Of a stretch of 64,000 bases of DNA, positions 21,601 through 32,215 are shown piece by piece. The notes under the pieces were generated by a model. That model did not search any database and was not told where the DNA came from. It saw only the letters and a list, made by a program, of their open reading frames with translations. The position numbers were made by a program, and so were the translations under genes. The stretch's first letter is position 1, and the number at the start of each line of letters is the position of its first letter. The stretch spans positions 1-64,000 of the forward strand of contig JAINUG010000543.1 of assembly GCA_029706075.1 (NCBI GenBank), in the 5' to 3' direction. The stretch is from Aldrovandia affinis. Lineage: Eukaryota > Chordata > Actinopteri > Notacanthiformes > Halosauridae.

Positions 21601-22147
21601 CATCAAATAGTGTTCTGGCATTTGAGAAAGGAGCGGCATTCTTTTTGTGTTTTTCTGTGGCAGCATGGGCAACCAGGTCACTGTGGTGGGCTCTTATTTC
21701 TGTCTTACAATATTTGCAGAATGCTTTTCTGTCGTCATTGGGAACACTCTTTATCCATTCCATCAACCCTTTCTCTCTCTCCCAGTCCTTACGATATCTT
21801 CTCCCGTATTTCCCCCATTTACCTGGTGGCATTGTCGCTGTGTGTACTGCTAGCTAGCTAGCTAACGTTCACGTCCTCACTACCAGTATGTATTTCTCGC
21901 TCGCTGTCTCCTTCCCTCCCTCTCTCGCGTCGCTCCTCAAAATCGGGTCTCCCTTTCGTCAACTCTCTAAAAATGTTTTTATTGTTGTCGACAAGCAGCA
22001 GAGGCAGAGCAAATATCTCTTAGCTAACTTTAGACTTCTTAACTTCCAACTTCTTAACATTCGCCCGCCTCCAAATTTAGAAGTGAACGTAGTACGTAAC
22101 GTAGCTATCAACGCTAAATGATGTGTATTCAAACGCACCACCCACTT

Positions 22148-22148
<1 letters not shown>

Positions 22149-22185
<37 letters not shown>
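22149..22185. repeat. (CT)n microsatellite
   Basis: Uninterrupted CT dinucleotides, 37 bp. Confidence 0.97.
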
Positions 22186-22187
<2 letters not shown>

Positions 22188-23102
22188 GCAGCCCACTGTA
22201 CATGCCTATCGCTGTTCTCTGTCCTGAGAGGTTGCCAGATATTCAATATCATGTTCAACACACATTCATAAAACGCTCAAATTAAAAAAATTCTGTCACT
22301 TTTACGATCGCGGTCAACTTTGAAAGTAGCCCAAAACCCACACCGCGACTATATATAATTTTTACCCGCGACTGCATTTTCAAACTAGCCCAATTTGGCG
22401 GGAAAACCGCGAACCTGGCAACTCTGGCAACATTAGGTAGTGCACCAGCATAATAGGGTATATGTCGAGCATCACGTGACCAAACCGGAAGACGTGCTTA
22501 CTCACTTCTGCCAGTCAACAAGGTCAATGTGATAATTAAATAAAACAATAGCACGGGTTGTTAATACTGTACCTTATAGTGATCAATTTTATTTTGAGAG
22601 ACCTGATGAATAACATACTAATATGCCACTAGATAATCAATGATTTACAAGAAACTATAATACCGTTACCCCAATAACCTTGCCTATACTCGTTTTTCAG
22701 CTGAAATGTATTAGACCGAACCAACAACACTGAACTTGAACAGCTGTTATTTTGGACTGATGCCTTTATCAAACTTCTCAAAATGGGAATGCTGGTATGA
22801 ATCGTGCCTTTTAATCATGATGATTAGATAGATTAGATAGTCAAGAGGGTCCTGATCGTATTGCCAGATTAGCCTTTATACCTTGTGAAGTTTGACATAG
22901 CGTTACCATCCTTGAACTGGAACTGATGGTGAACGCGAACAGATCAACCTTATGTGAACCATCGCTACTCTCAGGCTGTGGGGCTTCTCGCTCTTTTGCA
23001 TAGACCTGTGACAGGCTGCCCTGGTGCGAACATCAGCAGTCATCCTGTCTCTGTTTGACACTGGTGAAAAGATCTACATAGGTAACTGTTATTGAGCAAC
23101 CG

Positions 23103-23388
23103 ACCAGCTAACGCTAACGCTAGGTAATAGGCAGCAGGCACAGGTACTTAAAACATTTTGTTAGTACTAGCTAGCTAACGCTAATGATAAGTATTAGACT
23201 GCAGGCACAGGTAGGCTTCTTTTTAAAAATTTCGTTAGTACTAGCTAGCTAACACTAATGATAAGTATTAGACTGCAGGCACAGGTAGGCTACTTTTAAA
23301 AAAATGTCTTTAGTACTAGCTAGCTAACGCTAACGCTAGGTAATAGACAGCATGTACTTTAAAAAATGTCGTTAGTACACTCATAATC
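23103..23388. repeat. 75-bp tandem array, about 3.7 copies
   Basis: Units starting GCTAGCTAACGCTAATGATA at 23170, 23244 and 23319, plus a partial first copy. They share GCAGGCACAGGTA and TTAGTACTA. Confidence 0.85.
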
Positions 23389-23525
23389 ATGGATATAGGA
23401 GGAAGCGTATAGCTTAAACCCCTTGTCCTGTAAACATCTTGTATAGAACAACGTCATTAACTCGTCTACCGGAAATGGCCCGCCACGTTTAGCAAAACAC
23501 GGAAGTCCGTTCCGCATAACCCCCA

Positions 23526-24313
23526 TTATCTTACTTTAGCTGGCTACATGGGCCTAGCTAGATTAGGTTATCGATGTTAGGCCAACTGTCCGCTAGCCGA
23601 ATTGAGTAGCTAGTTAACTAATAGCAACTGTGCTAACCTAGCTAGCGAACCAATTAAACCAATACCTGAATTGATGTTGAACAGAAAAGGCTTCTTTACT
23701 CACCTCCATTGCTTTCCTTGCCAGTGTAACGGGTTGTTCTCTGTGTTGTGTTGAATGGACTGCTTTGCATCGATCCCACTGTAATTTAGATGTGTGCAGC
23801 TGCATTGGGACGTTCAATTAGCTATAAATAGCTAGCTAGCTACCGTCGTCGAACGTGAAATAGCTAGCTAGCCATTACCTCAGGATTAACGCTTGTTTGC
23901 TAGCTAACATTAACTAGCTAGCTGACGCTACTACCTTTACAGCAAACAGGGTTAATACGATTCAGTGTGTTTGTTAACATGTTATTTTTTATATATACCT
24001 ATGGCGGCCGTTAATTAGATAACTAAGAATAGCACAAGTTACAACAATGCACCTTGTGTGTTAATACAACGATTAACACGACTGATTAGCAACATTAGGT
24101 AGTGCACCAGCATAATTATCTTACGTTAGCTGGCTACATGGGCCTAGCTAGATTAGGTTATCGATGTTAGGCCAACCGTCCGCTAGCCGACTCGAGTAGC
24201 TAGTTAACTAATAGCAACTGCGCTAACCAATACCTTAATTAATGTTGAACAGAAAAGGTTTCTTTACTCACCTCCATTGCTTTCCTTGCCAGTGTTAACG
24301 GCGTTGTTCTCCG
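23526..24313. repeat. Direct duplication of about 200 bp, copies 590 bp apart
   Basis: Copy 1 spans 23526-23745 and copy 2 spans 24116-24313. Both contain CTGGCTACATGGGCCTAGCT, GGTTATCGATGTTAGGCCAA, GTTGAACAGAAAAGG and CTTTACTCACCTCCATTGCT. The last motif on the minus strand is AGCAATGGAG followed by GTGAGTAAAG, an ideal splice donor kept in both copies. Confidence 0.85.
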
Positions 24314-24999
24314 TTTCATAGAATGACCCCGACAACGACAGCATTGGATCTGCATTTATTGCAACGCCTGAATTAAAACGGTGAAACGTGTGCGTCAGGT
24401 TTCGTGCGCCGACACTTTCACTTGCCTGACAAAATTTCACCAAAATCACTTATGAAAATGTTTCATACACACAAGTTTCGTAGCTACAGCAACAAGTTGT
24501 TACTTTAAGGGAAAGCTACAATTTAAAAAGAAAAGATTAACATATTATCCATTGCGTTATTACACCGTCTCTTCCAAGCGGAACAATAATATTTGCATAC
24601 TTATGTACGTTTTATTAAAAACAGTGTGGAGCTTAAGGTTGTTACCTTCCTCTAATCAATCATTAGCCAAAGAGAACTTAAAATGGCAGCGAAGTTCTAT
24701 TTGACCCGGTTCGGACCGTACCATTAATAACTTAACATTTCTCCACACGCTTAATACTCAGATAATTGAGTTTGAATAAATAATTTATATAACGACATTG
24801 TAACAGTCTCATAAGCAATTACAGTGATTATTAACTATTTAATTCACAGTATTTTAACGCCTTCAAGGAAAGCTCATTTGGTGCATTCCGTCCCAGAACA
24901 CCTTACGCATCAGGAGGAAGCGAACATAGGAAGAGTGTGTTTATCAGTCTGAAATTACAACACTTGACTAGTGAAACACAATCAACCCTGCTACACCAG

Positions 25000-25284
25000 A
25001 GGTCTGTCTCACGAAGCAGGATTAGTGGGTTAGCGAGCTAACTTCAGGCTTGTGAGACAGTGCTCTGGATCTGTTCATGTTGCATGCGAATGGCTGTGTT
25101 ACAAACGCCACCCCTTTCGTGTGCACGCGCTCATAGCTTAATCAAAAAACCAGGGTTGACAGAGCGAGTTGATAGCCACCGTCGTGAGACAGGTTAGCCG
25201 TAATTGACGTTTGTTAGGCTTTGTGTAGCCAGCTAACGCGAAGATACCCTGACTATGTTGAACTTCCTTCGTGAGACAGGCCCC
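25000..25284. mobile_element. TIR MITE (285 bp), Harbinger-like
   Basis: Left end GGTCTGTCTCACGAAGCAGG; the right end inverted reads GGGGCCTGTCTCACGAAGGA. No coding. Superfamily tentative. Confidence 0.6.
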
Positions 25285-25312
25285 AGGTCAAATCAAACAG
25301 GAAGACTCTAAA

Positions 25313-28300
25313 TAGTCCAGGCATTTTGTGAGAAAAAGGGGGTGAACCTTGAAAAAATTGCAACAGAAAATCTGACAAATGGTTATTACTCATAAAAGTC
25401 TCCTCTATAACATATAAAAAGTCTTAAGAGTTCCAAGTGGTGGAAAGTATTTTTCTAAGGTGTTTCTTAACCATACCCTGGTACCACTTTTTTCTCCCTA
25501 AAATAATATTTTAGAATAGCCTCAGACTCATGCTCCTTCCAGTGCAATCCAATGTTTTATTTAGACCAAAGTTTCCATTGATTAACATACATTTAAAACA
25601 AAATTATTTAAATATCACTTAATATAGCACTTTTATATAACTTTAAAAGATTTGTGACTGCCAAATTTGTGACTTCCCTGTCACCCTGCGTCTCACCCCG
25701 TCCTCGCTTTGATCTAGTTTCAGCTTTCAGACTAGATGGCCGGTAGACATCAAACACAATGTCTGTTCTCTTGTACTTGATAGAGTATGCTTGTATTGTA
25801 GGAAGGACATCGAGCATTGCATACTCTTCGAACGTCTTTGAACTCCGTGGGGGCAGACTGTTCACCAACGCTGCACCATCAATGATGATGGTGTCGCGTC
25901 TGGCTCTGCCTCAGGGGTTGTAACTGGCTCTCAAGAATGGTAGTGAGGTGGGATTTCTGACAGGTGTGGAGCTTTCCACCATCACTGAGGGCAGCAGGAT
26001 GTGACTGGTTCTCATGACGGAAGAACTCCTTCAAGTCACACTCTGCTCTGGCATGATATGAACAGCTTGGAGAACAGTTGACAGTCTTCCTTCAGCACTT
26101 TTTGCTTTGAAGAGTCAACAGAGGCTGGTACCTGTCTGAAGAAGTCAACCCTGTTCTTCTTGATTGGTTCATAGAAGGTGGATTCTTCTTCCCCTTCCAG
26201 TCCCTTCATAAACTCCTGAAACGGACCTTGCCTTTCTCAAGGTGTGTGCCAATCAGCTAAAGCAGGTCCCGACTCTCCTCCTGGAAAGGATTGCCCATAT
26301 CTTTCATGGCTTGTGAGAGCTTTTCTACGTTCTCAAAGAACACTCTTTGTGCTCGTTCTGTCTCCTCATGGTGGCTGGTGTGTTCAGTACCCTCTTTGGT
26401 CCCACATGCTGCCTCATACTGTGCAACCAAGTGGCTGACTTCAGGACCAGCTATCATCCATCTTCTCAGTGCTGATGGGTCTTCAGTCACGCCCGATCGC
26501 ACCCCGTCTGCCTTGATGACAGCGTTGGCCTGCTTGGTCAATAGCCATTGCTGAGAACTGTCGGCTCGATTTGTGTACAACAAAGTTTCCACTCTGGAAC
26601 TCCTGAGCCAGCTGGTGATGCTTCTGTTCCAGGGTCACCATGTCTCTGTAGTGGATCGGAAGCCACCGTGCATAGTTTACATTGTTGTTTGCAAAGAAGT
26701 ACGGTATCAGCTCAGCCAGTGACTGACAGTACAGGAAGAAGTTGGCTTCCCTGAATGATCGGATCAACAAGAGGATCACCAGTTCCATTGACAGCACCAT
26801 ATACCAGAAATGAAACTGGGGACTTTGCAGTTTGCGATGCTCACACCAAGCTTCGAAGCTAGGCACCTCTTCGGGGTTGTTCATCTGTCTCTTTCGTAGT
26901 AGTCCATGTGGGCTGCCTTCAGAAGCTTGTACAGACTGCATCCTGTTATCTGGTGCATCTGTCGTGTCCTAGTGATGCTCGAAACTGTCAGAAATGAATC
27001 TGCTGTCCCAGGAGATGCTATCCCTGCCTCCACGAGGGCTCCTGTCCAACCACTGTCCTGGAGTAGAGTTCCAATGGACTTCAGTGCCGCCATCTCAATA
27101 TGCAAGCCTCCGAACATTATGACGAACTTGTCCTCACCGTAGATTTCAGGCCAGTGCCACTGGACCTGCTTGGCTACTGCATATATTGGCTGGTCAGCAG
27201 CAATGACTGGCACCTGACCATGGTTTAGAAATGCCACTATCTCCTTGATCTTGTCCATCACATGCTTGACTGTAGCAACCGAGTGGGCCTGATCTGCAGC
27301 AGAGGCAAAAGTGATGTAATGCTGACCTCAAATGGCTTTCCTCTCTTCTGTGAAGCATGGTGGGCTGACCAAGTCACATCCACTGGCCCATCTGTCACAG
27401 TGACCTTCTCCAGCCACTCATACTCCATTGCCAGTTGTGGCCTCAGCAGACTGGTGTCTGGGTGTGTCACACCACTCTGGGAGGAGAGGGTTTCTTCTTG
27501 GTGAAGAAGGCGGGCTGGACATTGGTGAAGGAGTCTGGAAGTTCTGGAACTGTCTTCACTTTCTTCTCTCGAACTTCAGCTGTCCACACTCTTCACCTTT
27601 GTCTTCTTTGGTTGGGTGCTGGAAAACAGAGACGCTGGTTCCATGGAAAGAAGTGGTCACTGTCGTTGCAGTGGGATTGTGGTCTATGTTGTCCATGGCT
27701 GATGTGGTGAACAGCCCTTTTCGCAGAACTGGTGGACAGACCACCCCATCCTCCACGTACTTGCTGACTGTTGCATCTCCCAGCTGTGCAGATATCTCTA
27801 GCACCCTGTCGTATGAAATGCTGATGCCATGCTCGTTAAGCATTTCCACCAACTTTCTCTTTCTGGTCTTCGTGTAGACGGACATCCCCATGTAAACAGG
27901 GAATGGGGTCTCTCTGTCTTTGGAGTGTCTGTGAGTTGCTGCTACTTCTTTGTACCTTGCGTAGCAGTTGTACTGAAGCAGCTGAGCAATTGCTAGATCT
28001 GTCTTTGATGCGCCAAACCTCAGTTGAGATTTGATGTCCGCTCCGTGTTCAAGCATGGCCACAAACTGAAGAAGAGTGAGTGGAATGGCCTGCTCGATGC
28101 ACAACTCATGGAAGGTTCCATCAAATGTGGACTTGTGGTCCAGCATATGTCTTCGCAAGATGTTAGCTGCTTTGCCAAGGATAATAGCTTCACTATAATA
28201 GTCAGAGGCTTCTGACAAGACAAAGCCCACATCTTTCTGGAAAGCCAGAAGAACATCCCTTCCCTTCTTGTGAGCTTCCAACTCAGGTATTTCTGACAGC

Positions 28301-29987
28301 AGTTTTTCCTTCAATCTTGTGGAGTTGACAGCAGGTGCATCAACACCCAGCTGTTCCAGGCGCTGGGCATACAGGTGAACTATGTCTGCAAGTCGGAAGA
28401 CTGCAGGACCTCACCAGATCTGGTGGTCTCCACTAGATATGTGACTAGCTCTGAGAATGCCTGTGGGTGGGCATCCTCTTCGGGTGCACGTTCCTGTTCC
28501 AGTCTCTTGGTGGCTCTGAGGTACGTCCTCTCTCTATTGTACAGGTCTGTCAAGCATGCAAAATGGTATTTGAGCTCCTGTGCAATAGCATCTCCACCGC
28601 TCTTGCAAGAAGTTTTCCGTCATTTAAAGTTTGGGCACATTCATTAAGTCTGTTATTGAGGTTCATCGTCATAACTTGTCTGAGTTCAGAGGATGGGGCT
28701 TCTTTGTCACATATGAAACACGTTTGGCCTTCAAGGCTGGTTCTACGCAGCTTGGTCTGGCATTCTACTGGCTGAGCACTCTCTGCTCTTCTTTTTCTGG
28801 CTCTCTCCAGTTTCATGTTGTTGAACATAAGGCGACAACTTTGGTGATACTGCGCCTTGTTCCTCCTCAGAGTTTCTTCAAGGTATGGGATGGTATGGGA
28901 TGGGATACGACTAGGTTCGGGAATAAAAATATATGACCTACACCTAGCCCGATCGTTCATCCAGTATCATTTAAATCCCGTGCGATCTGTACACCATCCG
29001 GGTAAGTCCATGAACAAGTCATGTATAGCCCCCTTACCCTTGGCTCGGCTCTCGCGCTGGCACACCCAGTCAATTCAGGTGCGGCTGTCTAACTAAACAT
29101 CTATGTTAAACTACATGTAATCTACACTAGCTAACTGATGCGGGGCTTATTAGACAGCATTTGGGACACTAAAGTAATTATTTAGCTACACAAAACTAAT
29201 TATTCAGCTGATATTGAACCCCATGCTGAGTTTCACAGCAGCGGTGCCACCAGTGTGCCCTGGCTGTGCGTTGACATCCGCTCTGTTGAGCTACTACTCT
29301 ACACCTTCCGCTGCAAGTCTCTCAACGCCCCCCCCCACCGCATCGTGTCATGTCCAGTTTGGAAGCCTTGTACAGGAAGATGCTACACTAAACCTCTAAC
29401 ACTACTACGATATACACTACCATGCATTTTAGCCGAGTCAGACGTAACATGAACCTCTAATTTAGCAGAATATTAGGATTCCGAGACTGATATATGGTAC
29501 AAGGAAGCCAGTGAGTAAGTCGATGGTTCCAAATTCGGATTCTACATAGTGAAAAATGTATGATTTGACACCAAGATCATTCAAATAGGACAAGTCTCTG
29601 CGATTTTATTGCGAAATGCAATATTACCGTATATTCAATGGCGGCCATCTTGAAAAATGGCCGCCATCTTGAATTTTTTATTGGCTAACGGGTTTTATCA
29701 AAAGAGCAATCCCCAAGGGGTATGTGTGCCAATTTTGGTGCTTGTTTCCAGAAATGAAGGATTCTCCTGTAATTTGCAGTTATCTGCTCCACTATAAGTC
29801 CTTTTTTTAACATGGGCGGCAATGGAAAATTGTGGCATCACCTATTTCAGTATTTTTCAATACTTTCCACCACTTGGATTTCTTAAGACTTTTGATATGT
29901 TATAAATAACATATTTATGAGACTAAAACAGTTGAAAGCCTTTCTGTTGCAATTTTTTCGAGGTCATGTCGTATAATGCCTGGACTA
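25313..29987 (-). mobile_element. Academ-like DNA transposon, 4.7 kb, with about 150-bp TIRs
   Basis: The termini are TAGTCCAGGCATTTTGTGAG (left) and the inverted right end TAGTCCAGGCATTATACGAC; similarity continues inward for about 150 bp (AAAAAATTGCAACAGAAA, AAGTCTTAAGA, CCAAGTGGTGGAAAGTATT). AAA flanks both ends, compatible with a 3-bp target duplication, although the right flank is also the start of another repeat. It encodes the large protein at 25608-28960. The combination of a 3-4-bp duplication with a PIN/XPG-like nuclease segment is what I recall for Academ; I could not test this. Confidence 0.6.
25608..28960 (-). pseudogene. Large transposase-like protein, frameshifted (Academ-like)
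   Basis: Conserved blocks run 5' to 3' on the minus strand. A Cys-containing N-terminal region (TCFICDKEAPSSELRQV, near 28720) is followed by HELCIEQAIPLTLLQFVAML and VVCPPVLRKGLFTTSAMDNI, DHNPTATT (27556-28314). Next comes a core with VIAADQPIYAVAKQVQWHWP, EDKFVIMFGGLHIEMAALKS (26881-27261), with Asp and His in transposase-like positions. FHFWYMVLSMELVILL and ALRRWMIAGPEVSHLV (26257-26941) come next, and the last block is PPRSSKTFEEYAMLDVLP, TDIVFDVYRPSSLKAETRSK, RGRG (25608-25868), which resembles a PIN/XPG-type nuclease core. At least five frame changes mean it is dead, and the C-terminal end is deleted before the left TIR. I recognise the family as recurrent in fish and cnidarian genomes but without a settled function; assignment to Academ is inference. 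Confidence 0.65.
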
Positions 29988-31250
29988 AAAGGCCTCTACA
30001 TGCTTCTGCGTAACTTCTGCGACATCTTTGCGGTTCGAGCAATGCGACGTGTCGCAAGCACTCGGCAACTTCTGCGTGACCTATGCGACATGGTGTCCTT
30101 ACACTTCTGTACACTAGTAGGCGTCAATGTATTGAACAAGTTTGGTAAAGTTTTCATAAAAGTAGGGAAACTCCTGTGCCTTCGAACTTCTTCAGCCAAT
30201 CTTTCCTGAAGCTGGTTCATTTTATACCGTGTCGAACAAATTATAGCTATCTATATCCTTAGCTACTGTTAGCAAGCTTTGTTTGGCCGTGATACCAGGT
30301 TGCTAGCTAGCTAGCTAGATAGACATCAATGGTTTAGCTTAGCTAACATTAACATAGGTATATACAGGTATGGTATGCAGCTGCCAACAACGATGTCTAT
30401 CGCTGTATTACTGCACTGATCTCTTGCACGAACTATGATAAGTTAAGAGCGTCTGCTATATGCTTAAAAAAATGTACCTTGCTTTTTCTTCGTTTTGTTA
30501 GTTGAATATTCTGCGCATTAAGGTGTTGTAGTGACATGTTACATTTATATGTAATCTAAAGAACAACACAAAACATCTGGATATTTGCAACCTTAAATGT
30601 ATCATTTACATTACATTACATTACATTACATTACATTAATGTAATGTAATGTAATCATTTAGAATGATGCGAAGATCACAGTTGATCCTTCGTTGTTTGC
30701 AGAATCTCTGAGTTTAATGTACTGTCAGTACAATAGACTTTAAAACCTTTGAAAAAAAGGAAGTAGGCCTACACCTGTCATGAAAGCAGCTTGGGTGCAA
30801 GCAACCCACCTTTATAGCATTAAAATAATAGAGTAAATTCACGTGGAACAAAGGAACCAGCAGACGACTTTAAATAATGTTAATGTATTAAGGGAAATGA
30901 AGGATGGTCTTTTTCTGTCTTTTCACATAATTTTTCAAATTGCTGCTTTTATCTTTCTCCCCTAATCTGGATGTCGCTCTGGATAAGAGCGTCTGCTAAA
31001 TGCTTAAAATGTAAAAAAATGATGTAGCTTACTAGCTCGATTAACTATAACTATGACAGCTCCCCCTCCATTCGCTAACCAACCAACCAATCAATGCTGT
31101 TCAACATCTACACGACATGTTGCGCTATAGTCGCTAGTTTGATTTTTGTGCTAGGTACACGACATCCTCTGCAACATCAGTGCAACCTCTGCGACGTGTT
31201 GCAGAGGATGTTGCGTTGCAGTCGCTCGAGCATGTATAGGCCTTTACAGC
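29988..31250. mobile_element. TIR element (1.26 kb), PIF/Harbinger-like guess
   Basis: Left end AAAGGCCTCTACATGCTTCT and inverted right end AAAGGCCTATACATGCTCGA, both followed by GCGAC/TGCAAC-rich sequence. The minus strand at 29996-30220 encodes MNQLQERLAEEVRRHRSF, reminiscent of the MADF/Myb-like accessory proteins of Harbinger elements, but this is weak. Contains a LINE tail fragment (30365-30475) and another near 30970-31010. Confidence 0.5.
30601..30656. repeat. (ATTAC)n/(GTAAT)n perfect palindrome
   Basis: Six ATTAC units meet four GTAAT units head-on at 30636-30640, forming a hairpin-capable palindrome. Confidence 0.9.
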
Positions 31251-31285
31251 ATCGTGGTGCAGCCTTAATCCCTTTTCACTCTTTC

Positions 31286-31560
31286 ATTCTTAATAATTTC
31301 ATTTTTCAGATTTTACCCCGTTTTTCTCCCAATTTGGTAGCCATTTACCCGCTGTACTTAGTTCAATCCCCCTTCCCTCGTAGTTCGCTGCCGTAGTCCT
31401 GTGACCGGCAGTGACACGGGCAAAGCGCTGCCTCCTCCGAGACAACACTCTTTCTGTCGTCGACTGTAAGGTGTGTGTCTGTATGCTTCTGCACTTCAGC
31501 TTCCATAGGCCTACCACACACTGAATTCACAGCTTAACGATTACTACACCACCAAAGATG
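31286..31560 (-). mobile_element. SINE family 1, second subfamily
   Basis: The minus strand carries the CTCGGAGGAGGCAGCGCTTT body and the GGTAAATGGCTACCAAATTG, GGGAGAAAAACGG tail. Confidence 0.65.
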
Positions 31561-31668
31561 CCTGCTTTACTCAAGATTACAACAACAACAAAAAATGACA
31601 AACCCCAAATAATGATTGTTTTTGTTTCCCTGCTATTCTCCATATTTGGTGGTCAATTATATCATCTT

Positions 31669-32050
31669 CTAGTTCACCTCCCTGCCCCTAGTGCAAGTCT
31701 GGTATGTATTGATCTGAAAAATTGTCTTAAGTTTTATGAATAGGGGTGCAGAGGGATCAAGTCGCTTTGAAAATGTAGCTATTCTAACACATTTCTTCTG
31801 TATTAGATAAATGTTATGGAGGTAAGAGGCATATGTACTAGCCCACACAATATTGCAATAGGTGAGATATGGATAACACAAGCTGTAATACAATGTGAGT
31901 ACACAATTATGACACACATTTTCCTGATGACACCAAGTGATTTTGAAATGTTGCCCCATACAAAATCGATGTGTTCTCTCTAGTTCAGCCTCTCATCAAC
32001 CAGCACTCCAAACAATTTGGTGGAAACCTGAGAAATTTCAATTCCGTTGA
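31669..32050 (-). mobile_element. LINE reverse-transcriptase fragment
   Basis: Minus strand: INGIEISQVSTKLFGVLVDE, YSLCYPYLTYCNIVWASTYA, LIQKKCVRIATFSKR and DPSAPLFIKLKTIFQIN, the thumb region of a non-LTR RT distinct from the L2 copies here. The 5' part is replaced by a SINE at 32056. Confidence 0.75.
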
Positions 32051-32055
32051 TTTTA

Positions 32056-32215
32056 ATAATAATAATAATATATGATGTATGCCATTTAGCAGACGCTTTT
32101 ATCCAAAGCGATTTACAGTAGTGAATGCATACATTTTCAGTATATGTGGTCCCAGTGGGAATTGAACCCACAACCTAAGCGTTGCCAATGCCATGCTCTA
32201 CTAACTGAACCACAG
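32056..32215 (-). mobile_element. SINE family 2
   Basis: Minus strand: GTGGTTCAGTTAGTAGAGCA (A box), B box GGGTTCAATTCCC, and tail GTAAATCGCTTTGGATAAAA, GCGTCTGCTAAATGGCAT. Confidence 0.8.

Larger units (their letters stand above)
20111..22424 (-). mobile_element. hAT transposon with BED zinc-finger transposase remnant
   Basis: Outer ends CAGGGTTGCCAGGTCC and (inverted) CAGAGTTGCCAGGTTC. The minus-strand segment 21610-21832 encodes a transposase N-terminus: YRKDWEREKGLMEWIKSVPN, KAFCKYCKTEIRAHHSDL and HAATEKHKKN, a BED-type C2HC/H zinc finger. The frame is cut at 21608 by a second hAT. No target duplication is recognisable. Confidence 0.7.
18866..22528. repeat. 64-bp inverted arms bracketing nested transposons
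   Basis: 18866-18929 (TTGACCTTGTTGACTGGC through TCACGTGATGCTCGAC) and 22464-22528 are reverse complements with about ten differences. Everything between is later insertions (L2, two hATs). The arms may be the ends of an older element or an inverted duplication. Confidence 0.75.
22529..24999. other. TAGCTAGC-rich unique region with internal duplications
   Basis: No protein family recognised. Dense in GCTAGCTA and CTAACGTTAGC-like motifs common in fish non-coding DNA. Contains a 75-bp tandem array and a 200-bp direct duplication (separate entries). Copy 2 of the duplication contains, on the minus strand, an open frame (24264-24449) reading MLSLSGSFYETENNAVNTG and KESNG up to a GGTGAGTAAAG donor; this could be a first exon of an unknown gene. 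Confidence 0.45.

Noticed and set aside
24264-24449. Small minus-strand gene
   Set aside because: Kept only as a possible exon: no homology, and the duplicate copy at 23.7 kb does not keep the frame.
29988-30120. Confident 3-bp AAA target duplication for the Academ-like element
   Set aside because: The right-hand AAA is also the first bases of the adjoining TIR element, so the match could be coincidence; stated only as compatible.
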